Assembly: GCA_937895645.1 (NCBI GenBank)
Contig: CALBKQ010000150.1
Span: 1 to 22,147, forward strand
Direction of reading: 5' to 3'
DNA from: an uncultured Clostridia bacterium
GTDB taxonomy: Bacteria; Bacillota; Clostridia; Oscillospirales; Acutalibacteraceae
DNA length: 22,147 nt
How positions within the stretch are numbered: the stretch's first letter is position 1; every line of letters begins with the position of its first letter. Positions 1 through 6,990 of this stretch are shown here, in pieces. The notes beneath the pieces are model-generated. The model worked only from the letters and a program-made list of their open reading frames with translations. It did no database searches and was not told the origin of the DNA. The position numbers and the translations under genes were made by a program.

Positions 1-852
1 TCCATTACTGTCAACCTCAACATGTTGGAATAAGATTTTTTGTAAGCTGTCTTCGATGTAATTATCTCTAACATCTTCAAATTTTCTCATACGAACTAAT
101 TGTCTTATAATTGCAGCAAATGGTGGCATTCCATTATAACTTGTAAATCCTATACCGTGAACAGGAGTTATGATGATTTTTCTATCGCCATTGTTTTTCC
201 ATCTATTGTAAGCAGCTCTGATACCTTTTGGATATTGTTTTAACACATCCTCTTTTACGATACCATTTTGTAAGCTTACCATATTTGCAATAACAGTGTC
301 GATAAAACTTAAATCTAACTCGAAGATTGGCATTTGTCCATTCTTCGCGCTACCAATTATAGTACAGTAGTCGCGAGGTAATTTACACATTTGGAAATAT
401 ACCTTACCATCAAGGTTGATAAAATCATAATAATAGAAAGTTGCCCCTTCTGTCAAGATATCAATTAAAACCCTAACAGTAAAGTCCTCTACATTGATTT
501 CATCATCTAAAAAGCGAAGCACTTCACGATATTCTTTTTCAAGTTTCTTTTTATTTACAGTCTTGTTCTCAATCTCAACAGGTGAAACATAATAATATGC
601 TAGATATAAAGTTGCATAATACATTATGATACGTTGATATTGAGGTTCATTGAAATAGATTCTTGATAACATAATCCAAAGTGGATCGTCTGGTGAAATT
701 TCCATTAACTTTTCATATGTAATATTTTTTGGACTATAGCCTCTAACTTGATCAACGGTAATAATTCTATCATAGTTAGGATCGTATTTGTTGATGGATT
801 TAGCTAGCTTTTGGAACTTGCTAATCATCTTTTGTTTTTCTTTATCATCCAT
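1..852 (-). CDS. Phage portal-like protein, 3' end cut by window edge
   Basis: An open frame of 284 codons runs from an ATG at 852 to the window edge without a stop. The start is preceded by a strong AGGAGGTG ribosome site at 862-869. I read a helical N-terminus, a Tyr-rich segment (LYLAYYYVSPVEI), a central block with LPRDYCTIIG followed by IFELDLSFID, and a later GMPPFAAIIRQLVRMRKFED. The LPxDYC block followed by an F-x-x-D-L-S-F block, then a 'P-F--II--L---R--E' helix, is what I associate with portal (head-tail connector) proteins of tailed phages; this is recognition by eye. It would form the dodecameric ring through which DNA is packaged. The gene just before it ends like a packaging protein, which fits the usual terminase-portal order. 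It could be another phage structural protein. Its neighbour uvrC is a chromosomal gene, so its presence here is suspect. Confidence 0.5.
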   Translation of the reverse strand, partial: MDDKEKQKMISKFQKLAKSINKYDPNYDRIITVDQVRGYSPKNITYEKLMEISPDDPLWIMLSRIYFNEPQYQRIIMYYATLYLAYYYVSPVEIENKTVNKKKLEKEYREVLRFLDDEINVEDFTVRVLIDILTEGATFYYYDFINLDGKVYFQMCKLPRDYCTIIGSAKNGQMPIFELDLSFIDTVIANMVSLQNGIVKEDVLKQYPKGIRAAYNRWKNNGDRKIIITPVHGIGFTSYNGMPPFAAIIRQLVRMRKFEDVRDNYIEDSLQKILFQHVEVDSNG

Positions 853-867
853 TTCTATCTTCACCTC

Positions 868-990
868 CTAATTATAAAAAGAATATTGACCAAGAGTGCC
901 CTTTCCAGCACGCTTTTTCAGCTCTTTTTCTTCTTCTAAACCAATAAACCATAAACCATAAATAAAAGACGAAACTAAGTCCTTTCCGAT
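868..990 (-). pseudogene. C-terminal remnant of a phage gene (possibly terminase large subunit)
   Basis: In a frame different from the uvrC-derived reading, the minus strand encodes about 40 residues ending in GKGTLGQYSFYN and a TAG at 868-870. The stretch contains FIYGLWFIGLEEEKELKKR and looks like genuine coding sequence. The overlapping uvrC frame gives an implausible Trp/Arg-rich tail over the same bases. The stop lies inside the ribosome site of the portal-like gene, which is typical phage spacing. In tailed phages the gene before portal is usually the terminase large subunit, so that is the best guess, but there is no catalytic motif in this short piece. The frame is blocked by a TAA at 1015-1017, so no complete gene exists here. 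Confidence 0.4.
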
Positions 991-2887
991 ACTTGTTTTT
1001 ATCTTTTGAATATTTTAGTATACCTACAATTGTGTTAGATCCCATGCCAGCAATTACTACTGTGTCTATTTCTTCTGGTGATACTACTTCTAGGCCACTA
1101 CCTAATCTTGTTTCTATAATATCCTCTAGTCCGGCTTCTTTTATATTTTTAATTGTTTTGAAAATTTTAAGAAGTTCTTTCGCTTTCTTTTCTCCTATAC
1201 CGTCAATATTTGTAAGAGAAAGTTCAAGACCTCGTTTTGTGTGCTTTTTGTGATGAAATCCTACTGAAAACCTATGAACTTCTTCCTGTATTTCGGACAC
1301 AAGAGTAAACACGCTACGAGTTGAGTTTATTGCTATTTCTCCCCCGTCACCTGTTATTGCACGTGTCTTATGTTTTGAATCTTTTACCATGCCGAAAAGC
1401 GGAACTTCAATGCCCATTTTATCAAGCACTTCTTTAACTGCGCTGACTTGCCCTTTACCACCATCAAGTAAAATAAGGTCTGGCATTCTGCCAAAACCTT
1501 CTTCTGCATTTTCGTCTTTGTGCAAAAGGTACTCATTAAATCTGCGTTCCAAAACTTCACGCATTGAACCGTAATCATCTTGTCCCACAAAAGATTTAAT
1601 ATTGAATGTGCGATATGCCCGTTTTAACGGTTTTCCGTTTTTGAATACTATCATACCTGCAACATTATCTTCACCGCCCGTATGAGAAATGTCATAGGAT
1701 TCAATATATTCCGGTGTTTTTTCTAGTCCTAAAAGAGTTTTCAATTCTTCAAGCGATTTTATTTCGCCTGATGTTTTGCCTTTTTTCTGGGCTAGTTTTT
1801 CATAGGCATTTTCGCGGCACATATTGACAAGTTTAAGTCCCTCGCCTTTTTGTGGGACAGTGACTATACATTTTTTACCGCGCACAAGTGTCAGGTGCTG
1901 TTCAACAAGTTCTATATCTTCAAACAAGTCGTCAACAAGTACTTTTTTGGGCACTGCACGATTCATTCCGTAATACTGAATAAGAAAATTACAACGAATA
2001 TTCTCGACCATTTTATCAGCATCAAAAAAGAACTGTTCACTATCACAAAGACGCCCTTTATCATATCGTAAAACCGCAATACATATATCTTTTTCGTTTG
2101 ACGCAACTGCAAACACATCTTTTGAATCACCCGTTTCGGTAACCACCTTCTGTTTTGTCTGCATATTTTCGATAGCACGGATTCGGTCACGATATTTACC
2201 TGCGTTTTCAAAATCAAGATTTTCGGCACAAGCATTCATTTTAGCTTTCAAATCTTTAATAATTTTTGAAATATCACCTTTGAGAAAATCGAGAGCATCA
2301 TTTACTGCTTCGTCATATTCCTGTTTTGAAATTTTGCCCGTACAAACGCCCATACATCTGTTTATGTGGTAATTAAGACAAGGTCTGCCTTTTTTGAAAT
2401 CCCGAGGAAATGACTTATTGCATTGTGGAAGACGGAAGATTTTATTTGCTTCGTCAACTGACTGTTTTACCGAATATGAACTTGTGAACGGTCCTATATA
2501 ATCGGCATTTTCATCGTCTTTCTGCAATACTGCGGAAATTTTGCGATAAGGCTCATTTGTAACTTTAATATAACTATAACCTTTATCATCTTTAAGCAGA
2601 ATGTTATATTTAGGTTGATTTTGTTTTATAAGACTTGCTTCAAGGACAAGGGCTTCGAACTCACTGTCAGTAAGAATATAGTCAAAATCGTCAACATTTT
2701 CGACCATTTTAAGCACTTTAACGGAGTGTTTATTCTGTGAACCGAAATACTGACTGACACGATTCTTAAGCTTTTTAGCTTTACCTATATAAATTATTTT
2801 ACCCTGTTTATTTTTCATTATATAAACGCCTGGGGTTAATGGCAGTTTCATTGCTTTTTCACGTAAAATATTAAGTTTTTCGTTCAC
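872..2887 (-). CDS. uvrC: UvrC excinuclease subunit, C-terminus replaced (chimeric ORF)
   Basis: UvrC makes the 3' and 5' incisions in UvrABC nucleotide excision repair. Residues 1-585 are a normal UvrC: a GIY-YIG nuclease (about 15-95, with GVYIM and IIYIGKA), a cysteine cluster (C156, C170, C178, C182) that would hold an Fe-S centre, a UVR helix pair that binds UvrB (about 205-240), and an RNase H-like nuclease with the D399/D475/H538 triad (YDISH, LILLDGGKGQ, EEVHRF). Only the first part of the tandem helix-hairpin-helix (GIGEKKAKELL) follows. From about residue 586 the frame continues into TrmK-like and then phage-overlapping sequence. I chose the GTG at 2887 because AGGTGGTG at 2894-2901 is its ribosome site; a GTG at 2899 lies within that site. 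Loss of the last helix-hairpin-helix would be expected to impair DNA binding. Confidence 0.9.
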   Translation of the reverse strand: MNEKLNILREKAMKLPLTPGVYIMKNKQGKIIYIGKAKKLKNRVSQYFGSQNKHSVKVLKMVENVDDFDYILTDSEFEALVLEASLIKQNQPKYNILLKDDKGYSYIKVTNEPYRKISAVLQKDDENADYIGPFTSSYSVKQSVDEANKIFRLPQCNKSFPRDFKKGRPCLNYHINRCMGVCTGKISKQEYDEAVNDALDFLKGDISKIIKDLKAKMNACAENLDFENAGKYRDRIRAIENMQTKQKVVTETGDSKDVFAVASNEKDICIAVLRYDKGRLCDSEQFFFDADKMVENIRCNFLIQYYGMNRAVPKKVLVDDLFEDIELVEQHLTLVRGKKCIVTVPQKGEGLKLVNMCRENAYEKLAQKKGKTSGEIKSLEELKTLLGLEKTPEYIESYDISHTGGEDNVAGMIVFKNGKPLKRAYRTFNIKSFVGQDDYGSMREVLERRFNEYLLHKDENAEEGFGRMPDLILLDGGKGQVSAVKEVLDKMGIEVPLFGMVKDSKHKTRAITGDGGEIAINSTRSVFTLVSEIQEEVHRFSVGFHHKKHTKRGLELSLTNIDGIGEKKAKELLKIFKTIKNIKEAGLEDIIETRLGSGLEVVSPEEIDTVVIAGMGSNTIVGILKYSKDKNKYRKGLSFVFYLWFMVYWFRRRKRAEKACWKGHSWSIFFL
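993..1132 (-). pseudogene. trmK: Internal fragment of TrmK (tRNA m1A22 methyltransferase)
   Basis: About 47 codons, in frame with uvrC, read GLEDIIETRLGSGLEVV, then SPEEIDTVVIAGMGSN and TIVGILKYSKDK. This matches the middle of the TrmK/YqfN family, where a 'GDGLEVI' block is followed by 'D-I-AGMGG--I--IL' forming part of the SAM and catalytic pocket. UvrC proteins have no such block. Neither the N-terminal SAM motif nor the C-terminal coiled coil of TrmK is present, so this cannot be a working enzyme. It sits exactly between the point where UvrC similarity ends and the point where phage-like coding begins. The family match is by memory of the B. subtilis protein. Confidence 0.6.
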
Positions 2888-2903
2888 AGATTTCACCACC
2901 TAT

Positions 2904-2940
2904 TAAAATGCAGAATGCAAAATTCAAAATGCAAAATTAT
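2904..2940. repeat. Short AT-rich intergenic repeat (ATGCAAAATTC-type)
   Basis: The gap between the methyltransferase stop and uvrC is filled by reiterated ATGCA-A-AATTCAAAATGCAAAATT units, with no hairpin. Similar 'TTTTGCATTTTGAATTTTGCATT' strings are common intergenic filler in gut Firmicutes. I see no gene or regulatory signal in it. Confidence 0.45.
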
Positions 2941-3722
2941 TTCTTTTTCAAATCAAGTATAGATATATAATGAGGTATTTCAAAGATTTCGGGAACAGTT
3001 TTCAGATATTCTATATGTTCTTTTGAAAAACTTTCTATTTCTTCATCTGAAAGTGATGAAGCACCAATACCACGGCAAGCAACCATCCTGCCATGCCAAG
3101 TATCACGAGTAAATTGCACGTTTGTTGCATAAGTGATAGTGTTTTCAACTTCAAACAAAGGCTCTGCCCATTTTGGCTTTTTGAGTTCGTATCGTGTCAT
3201 ACCGCCACCTGTCCAAACTGAATTATATTTCAAAACAAGTTCTTCGCTTTTTAATGCTATTTCGCTCTCATGTGGCAACCACGCCATAAATAGAATCAGA
3301 AAATGACCATTATCTTTAAGAATATTATGTATTTTTGGAAGAATTATATTTTTATCAAAATACATAAAACATTGACAAGCGCTTACTACATCAAAAGTTC
3401 CATTTGGAAAATCAATTTCTTCTGCAGAAGAAACCATATATTGTATGTCCATTCCTTTTGATAATTCAATAGCTTCAGCAATCTGATTTTTAGAAACATC
3501 TGCACCAATAAACTTCGCACCGTATTTATACATATTACGAGGAATAACACCCGTTCCCGTTCCCAAGTCAAGAACTTTTTGACCACTTGTGCATAGCCCT
3601 AAATCTACAATTCTTTTATAAAATTCTTCGGGATAAATATCACGATATTTTCCATAATCTTTTGATACTTTTCCCCAGTCAAAAGCTTTACCGTGGTCAA
3701 TATTGTTATTTGTGATTTCCAT
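2937..3722 (-). CDS. Class I SAM-dependent methyltransferase (UbiE/type 11-like)
   Basis: This predicted 261-residue cytoplasmic enzyme has a Rossmann methyltransferase core. Motif I is VLDLGTGTGVI (about 50-60). It is followed by an acidic strand end (FIGADVS, about 71-77), a motif II region (SSAEEIDFPNGTFDVVSACQCFMYFD, about 98-123, quoted in part) and a post-motif strand (GHFLILFMAW). The substrate cannot be told from sequence. The start is placed at the ATG at 3722 (MEITNNN). Extending upstream would read through a hairpin repeat and the HPr terminator, which is implausible. The ribosome site AAAGGGTG is modest. The gene is flanked by an AT-rich repeat downstream and a GC-rich hairpin repeat upstream, and sits alone between HPr and uvrC, so it may be a recent insertion. 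A small-molecule or lipid target is possible. Confidence 0.85.
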   Translation of the reverse strand: MEITNNNIDHGKAFDWGKVSKDYGKYRDIYPEEFYKRIVDLGLCTSGQKVLDLGTGTGVIPRNMYKYGAKFIGADVSKNQIAEAIELSKGMDIQYMVSSAEEIDFPNGTFDVVSACQCFMYFDKNIILPKIHNILKDNGHFLILFMAWLPHESEIALKSEELVLKYNSVWTGGGMTRYELKKPKWAEPLFEVENTITYATNVQFTRDTWHGRMVACRGIGASSLSDEEIESFSKEHIEYLKTVPEIFEIPHYISILDLKKK

Positions 3723-3751
3723 ATATTCACACCCTTTCGTTATACCCAAAC

Positions 3752-3771
3752 GGGTGATTCGTGAATCGCCC
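3752..3771. repeat. GC-rich hairpin repeat in methyltransferase leader
   Basis: GGGTGATT (3752-3759) pairs with AATCGCCC (3764-3771) around a 4-base loop, with one G-T pair. Read on minus it is GTAGGGGCGATTC..., the kind of 'TAGGGGCG' hairpin scattered through gut Clostridia. There is no T-run, so it is not an obvious terminator. It would lie in the methyltransferase 5' leader. Confidence 0.45.
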
Positions 3772-3785
3772 CTACATTGAATCAT

Positions 3786-3814
3786 ATTATACCATAAATT
3801 TATAAAAAAATAAA
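3786..3814 (-). promoter_or_regulatory. Possible extended -10 promoter for the methyltransferase
   Basis: A perfect TATAAT at 3786-3791, preceded by TG one base upstream (TGGTATAAT), reads toward the methyltransferase. The -35 position holds only TTTATT, inside the T-run of the HPr terminator. The extended -10 could compensate. Confidence 0.45.
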
Positions 3815-3840
3815 GCACACCGTAACCCATACGATGTGCC
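3803..3840 (-). terminator. Rho-independent terminator of HPr gene
   Basis: On minus, GCACATCGT (3831-3839) pairs with ACGGTGTGC (3815-3823) over 9 bp with one G-T pair and a 7-base loop. It is followed by TTTATTTTTTT. It starts 20 bases after the HPr stop and separates HPr from the methyltransferase. Confidence 0.85.
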
Positions 3841-3859
3841 TTGTTTGTTGCTTTTTTGA

Positions 3860-4123
3860 TTATTCAGCAAAACCTGATTCAACAAGTTTTACGAGTTCGT
3901 CAACAGCTGTTTCTTCGTCAGGACCGCCTGCGAGGATACGAATTGTTGTACCACCCATAATACCGAGTGAAAGAACACCAAGAAGGCTTTTTGCATTTAC
4001 TCTTCTGTCTTCTTTTTCAACCCAGATTGATGACTTGAATTCATTCGCTTTCTGAATAAAGAAAGTTGCGGGACGAGCGTGTAAGCCAACCTGATTTTTA
4101 ACTTCAACATCTTTAGTATACAT
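3860..4123 (-). CDS. ptsH: HPr family phosphocarrier protein
   Basis: HPr passes phosphate from enzyme I to sugar-specific EIIA in the cytoplasmic phosphotransferase system; in Firmicutes its Ser46 form also works with CcpA in catabolite repression. The 87-residue protein has the family length. It has the active His15 within GLHARPAT (13-20) with Arg17 and Pro18, and Ser46 in KSLLGVLSLG (45-54). His15 excludes Crh, which has Gln there. The start ATG at 4123 has a GGGAGA ribosome site. The gene is monocistronic: a strong promoter lies about 60 bases upstream and a terminator just after the stop. No enzyme I gene is in view. A 'HPr-like' role outside the PTS is possible, but both phosphorylation sites are intact. 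Confidence 0.92.
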   Translation of the reverse strand: MYTKDVEVKNQVGLHARPATFFIQKANEFKSSIWVEKEDRRVNAKSLLGVLSLGIMGGTTIRILAGGPDEETAVDELVKLVESGFAE

Positions 4124-4186
4124 AATTCATTCTCCCAAATGATAAAATTTCAAAACAACAGATAAAAACACCTTTGTTACTACTAT

Positions 4187-4214
4187 ATTATACCACAAAA
4201 CTTGTCTCCGTCAA
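4187..4214 (-). promoter_or_regulatory. Sigma-A promoter of HPr, with inverted repeat on -35
   Basis: Reading on minus, TTGACG (4209-4214), a 16-base spacer and TATAAT (4187-4192) with a TG just upstream (TGGTATAAT) form a near-consensus promoter. The inferred start is near 4180, giving a leader of about 57 bases. An inverted repeat GTCAAC/GTTGAC (4210-4215 and 4224-4229) overlaps the -35 box and could be an operator. The rest of 4230-4351 is AT-rich with no gene seen. Confidence 0.75.
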
Positions 4215-4351
4215 CGAAAAAAAGTTGACTTTTGACTTAAAAACAATATTTCAGTTATAAAAACAAAAACGAGAAAAATTAAACATTCAAGTTTGTATAA
4301 ATTGACAATACTATATGAATATTTTTGTGTAATATAAATATTTTATATGAA

Positions 4352-5371
4352 CTAATTGTTAACTCTATGCTGAATTCGTGGTGATGATGTAGTTAAAACA
4401 CCAAACTTAAAACCGCAGCTCTTATAATATTCAATAATCTTTGGTAATGCGTCACGAGTTGTACTTTTAGTGTCGTGCATAAGAACAATTACTGTTGATG
4501 CAGATTTTGGATATTTACTGCAATTATTCAACTGTTTTTGAACTGTATTTGCTCCTGCTGCGTCACCATTATCACAATTCCAATCAAAATAAACATAGCC
4601 CTGTTCTGTAACAGATTTAGTAAGTCTTGTCATTATGCCCTTTGAGTGGTTTTTACTTACTGTATTACTTGCACCGCCAGGGAAACGCATAATTTTTGTG
4701 CGTACGCCTGTCTGTTCAAAAACCAAATCTGAAATTTTATTAAGGTCATCAAAATAAGCTTTATCTGATGAGTAAATCTTTTTATAATCGTGGGAATAAG
4801 TATGAAGTCCTATTGCGTGACCACGGTTTACAATATCTTTCATTACGTAATTATATTTGCCACCGTTTTTAACAAAAAAAGTCGCCTTAACACCGTATTT
4901 ATCGAGAGTATCGAGAATTTGCGGCGTATAAGACGACGGTCCATCATCAAAAGTCAGATATACGGTTTTGCCTGTAGAGGGTGTTGGTGTTGGCAATGTA
5001 ACAGGTCCACCATTATTGTTCTTTTTTGTAGTAGTTGGATTCTTTTTAGCCGCAAGCTGTTTGTTAAGGTCTTTAATCTTTTTGTTTAATTCATCAACTT
5101 TACTTTGATTTTCTTTACTCTGTTTTTCATATTGCTGACTAAAAGATTCTGCCTGACTGCTGTTTTCTTCTTTTAGTGACTCATTTGCAGAAATCTGTTC
5201 CTTTAGTTTTGATTTACCGTCTTCAAGTTGGCTGTTAAGTTCTGCAAGTTCTTTATTACTGTTAGAATACTTCACAGCAAAAACAGCACTTGTTATTGCA
5301 GTAGCAAGAAAAAGCACTGATAATATTAAAACTATTAACTTAAACATTGATTGTTTATTCATTGCCTTCAT
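4352..5371 (-). CDS. Membrane-anchored polysaccharide deacetylase (NodB domain)
   Basis: This is a predicted metal-dependent de-N-acetylase of carbohydrate esterase family 4, acting on a cell-surface polymer such as peptidoglycan GlcNAc/MurNAc. A cytoplasmic start and one membrane segment (about 11-33) are followed by a long Gln/Lys/Glu coiled coil (about 38-108), a Thr/Asn/Pro linker (110-134) and the NodB domain (about 136-325). All five motifs are visible: TFDDGP (140-145), H190-TYS-H194 for the metal, RFPGG (229-233), the DWNCD block (263-267) and LMHD (297-300), so it should be active. The domain order resembles the clostridial PdaA-like proteins. GGGTGG upstream supports ATG 5371. It follows trmD where rplS sits in many relatives, but has its own promoter. 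Confidence 0.9.
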   Translation of the reverse strand: MKAMNKQSMFKLIVLILSVLFLATAITSAVFAVKYSNSNKELAELNSQLEDGKSKLKEQISANESLKEENSSQAESFSQQYEKQSKENQSKVDELNKKIKDLNKQLAAKKNPTTTKKNNNGGPVTLPTPTPSTGKTVYLTFDDGPSSYTPQILDTLDKYGVKATFFVKNGGKYNYVMKDIVNRGHAIGLHTYSHDYKKIYSSDKAYFDDLNKISDLVFEQTGVRTKIMRFPGGASNTVSKNHSKGIMTRLTKSVTEQGYVYFDWNCDNGDAAGANTVQKQLNNCSKYPKSASTVIVLMHDTKSTTRDALPKIIEYYKSCGFKFGVLTTSSPRIQHRVNN

Positions 5372-5402
5372 AGTTTCGCCACCCGAATAATTTTATACAT
5401 TT

Positions 5403-5431
5403 ATTCTATAACATAATTTTACAGAATTCAA
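5403..5431 (-). promoter_or_regulatory. Probable promoter for the deacetylase
   Basis: TTGAAT (5426-5431), a 17-base spacer and TAGAAT (5403-5408) read toward the deacetylase in the 67-base gap after trmD. No terminator hairpin was seen in this gap, so some trmD read-through is also possible. Confidence 0.5.
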
Positions 5432-5438
5432 CATAAAA

Positions 5439-6170
5439 TTAAGATTTTTTCTGTTTTTCCAAAAATTTCTTATCCCTATCTGTAAGTTCTGCTTTGCTGA
5501 GCATATCGGGACGATATTTCTGTGTCATTAAAAGCGACTGTTCACGACGCCATTTATCAACATTTTCATGATGACCTGACATTAAAACGTCAGGCACCTT
5601 CATACCGTTCCACTCATAGGGTCTTGTATATTGAGGGTATTCTAAAAGTCCGTTATAGTGACTTTCAAGTTCTTTTGCCTCGTCATTAGGTAAAACGCCG
5701 TCAAGCATTCTAGAAATTGAGTCTGCAAGTACTAATGCAGGCAACTCCCCACCTGTAAGAACATAATCCCCTATTGAAATCTGTTCATCAACAAGAGAGT
5801 CAATAACTCGCTGGTCAACACCCTCATAATGACCGCAAAGTATTGTTATTTCTTCCATTTTTGCAAGTTCTTTTACTCTTTCTTGAGTAAGCACTTTACC
5901 GCAAGGTGACATATATATAAGGTGATTTTTATTTTCACTTTTTTCGCAGATTGATTTATAACAGTTTGCAATAGGTACAGTCTGCATAAGCATACCCATA
6001 CCACCACCATAAGGCGCATCGTCAACTCTACGGTGTTTATCTTCTGTATAATCTCTTATATTTATACAATTTATTTCTACTAATCCCTTTTCCCTTGCAC
6101 GACCAATAATACTTTCAGAAAGCACTGTTTCGCACATCTGGGGAAAAAGTGTCATTATGTTAATTTTCAT
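5439..6170 (-). CDS. trmD: tRNA (guanine37-N1)-methyltransferase TrmD
   Basis: TrmD methylates N1 of G37 next to the anticodon, preventing +1 frameshifts. The 243-residue length is normal. Knot-forming SAM-binding segments are present: LCGHYEGVDQRV (111-122) and SIGDYVLTGGELP (132-144); the N-terminus MKINIMTLFP and the GLLEYPQYTRP segment are also diagnostic. At the position I align with the catalytic Asp169 of E. coli there is Glu169 (LESHYNG), an apparent D-to-E change that may be lineage-wide. I chose ATG 6170 over an in-frame TTG at 6176, because AGGA at 6181-6184 is about 10 bases from the ATG but only 4 from the TTG. It overlaps the rimM end by 11 bases, so translation is probably coupled. 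Confidence 0.95.
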   Translation of the reverse strand: MKINIMTLFPQMCETVLSESIIGRAREKGLVEINCINIRDYTEDKHRRVDDAPYGGGMGMLMQTVPIANCYKSICEKSENKNHLIYMSPCGKVLTQERVKELAKMEEITILCGHYEGVDQRVIDSLVDEQISIGDYVLTGGELPALVLADSISRMLDGVLPNDEAKELESHYNGLLEYPQYTRPYEWNGMKVPDVLMSGHHENVDKWRREQSLLMTQKYRPDMLSKAELTDRDKKFLEKQKKS

Positions 6171-6675
6171 CTTCAAAAAGTCCTTTTATAGGATTTATTT
6201 TTATAATGCCCTCTTTAATATCAACAGATACTACAACCTGTTTAATTGCGGGAATAAGCACTTCACCATTTTCGGTTTTAATGTGCCACACATCATTTGC
6301 ACCAGTTTCACTGACATCACAAATTGTACCTAACTCTTCACCTGTATTGTCATCAATTACAGTACAGTCAAAAAGTTCCTGAATAAACCAAGTGCCCTTT
6401 GGAAGGTTCGCATCACTGCGTTTCATATATAAAACTTTATTCTTTAATGCTTTTGCTTTATCAATGTCGTCAATTCCATCAAGCAATAAAATTGCCACAT
6501 TACCATGAGGACGGGCTGAAATAACTTTTATACTTTTTTCGCCTTTATTATCAAAATATAAAGTTTTGAATTTTTTCACAAAATCAGGAGTATCACACCA
6601 TGGATTAAAACGAACTTCGCCTTTAATACCGTGAGTTGATACAATTTGTCCTAATTCGAGATAGTTTTTAATCAT
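6160..6675 (-). CDS. rimM: Ribosome maturation factor RimM
   Basis: RimM binds ribosomal protein uS19 and helps mature the 30S head domain. The 171-residue protein has the N-terminal RimM barrel with the signature LGQIVSTHGIKGEVRF (8-23) and the C-terminal PRC barrel (about 95-168), starting at LPKGTWFIQELFDC. An AGGAT ribosome site precedes ATG 6675. It is cotranscribed with trmD, which starts inside its last codons. A terminator-like hairpin lies between khpA and rimM, so expression of rimM-trmD is likely lower than that of rpsP-khpA. Confidence 0.95.
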   Translation of the reverse strand: MIKNYLELGQIVSTHGIKGEVRFNPWCDTPDFVKKFKTLYFDNKGEKSIKVISARPHGNVAILLLDGIDDIDKAKALKNKVLYMKRSDANLPKGTWFIQELFDCTVIDDNTGEELGTICDVSETGANDVWHIKTENGEVLIPAIKQVVVSVDIKEGIIKINPIKGLFEDEN

Positions 6676-6698
6676 AATTTAATCCTTTTCTTAATTGC

Positions 6699-6728
6699 AA
6701 AAAGGCAGACAATAGATAACTGTCTGCC
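6699..6728 (-). terminator. Intra-operon terminator-like hairpin between khpA and rimM
   Basis: GGCAGACA (6721-6728 as read on minus) pairs perfectly with TGTCTGCC (6704-6711), 8 bp with a 9-base loop, followed by TTTTT (6699-6703). It starts 14 bases after the khpA stop. The T-run is short, so partial termination is more likely than complete termination. Confidence 0.7.
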
Positions 6729-6741
6729 TAAATTGCAATAA

Positions 6742-6975
6742 TTAGTCAATATCGACCTGGACTTTTTCACCTGTGCGTGTAGCACCTGCTTTAACTACTG
6801 TTCTGATAGCTTTAGCAATTCTGCCCTGTTTACCGATAACTCTGCCCATATCATCTTCAGCAACATGAAGATGATATACAACGATACCACGCTCGTCAAC
6901 TTCGTCAACTGTAACAGAAACAGCGTCAGGATTTTCAACAAGTCCTTTAACGATTGTAATAAGAAGTTCCTGCAT
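6742..6975 (-). CDS. khpA: KH-domain RNA-binding protein KhpA (YlqC)
   Basis: KhpA is a single KH-domain RNA-binding protein that pairs with KhpB/Jag and affects cell elongation and small-RNA function in Firmicutes. The 77-residue protein has the KH fold with the GxxG loop at Gly48-Lys-Gln-Gly51 in RVIGKQGRIAKAIR, so RNA contact should be intact. ATG 6975 is preferred over the in-frame TTG at 6981: the AGG of the ribosome site at 6985-6987 is 9 bases from the ATG and only 3 from the TTG. It follows rpsP after 15 bases, as in most Firmicutes, and is followed by a terminator-like hairpin. Confidence 0.93.
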   Translation of the reverse strand: MQELLITIVKGLVENPDAVSVTVDEVDERGIVVYHLHVAEDDMGRVIGKQGRIAKAIRTVVKAGATRTGEKVQVDID

Positions 6976-6990
6976 TTTCAAAAACCTTTC

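Noticed and set aside
3723..3830. Upstream extension of the methyltransferase by 36 residues
   Set aside because: The extension reads through the GC-rich hairpin repeat, a TATAAT box and the HPr terminator, and adds nonconserved residues; MEITNNN at 3722 fits the family.
4302..4351. TTGACA on plus at 4302-4307 as a promoter
   Set aside because: No -10 box at proper spacing and no plus-strand gene follows; it faces the 3' end of the deacetylase gene.
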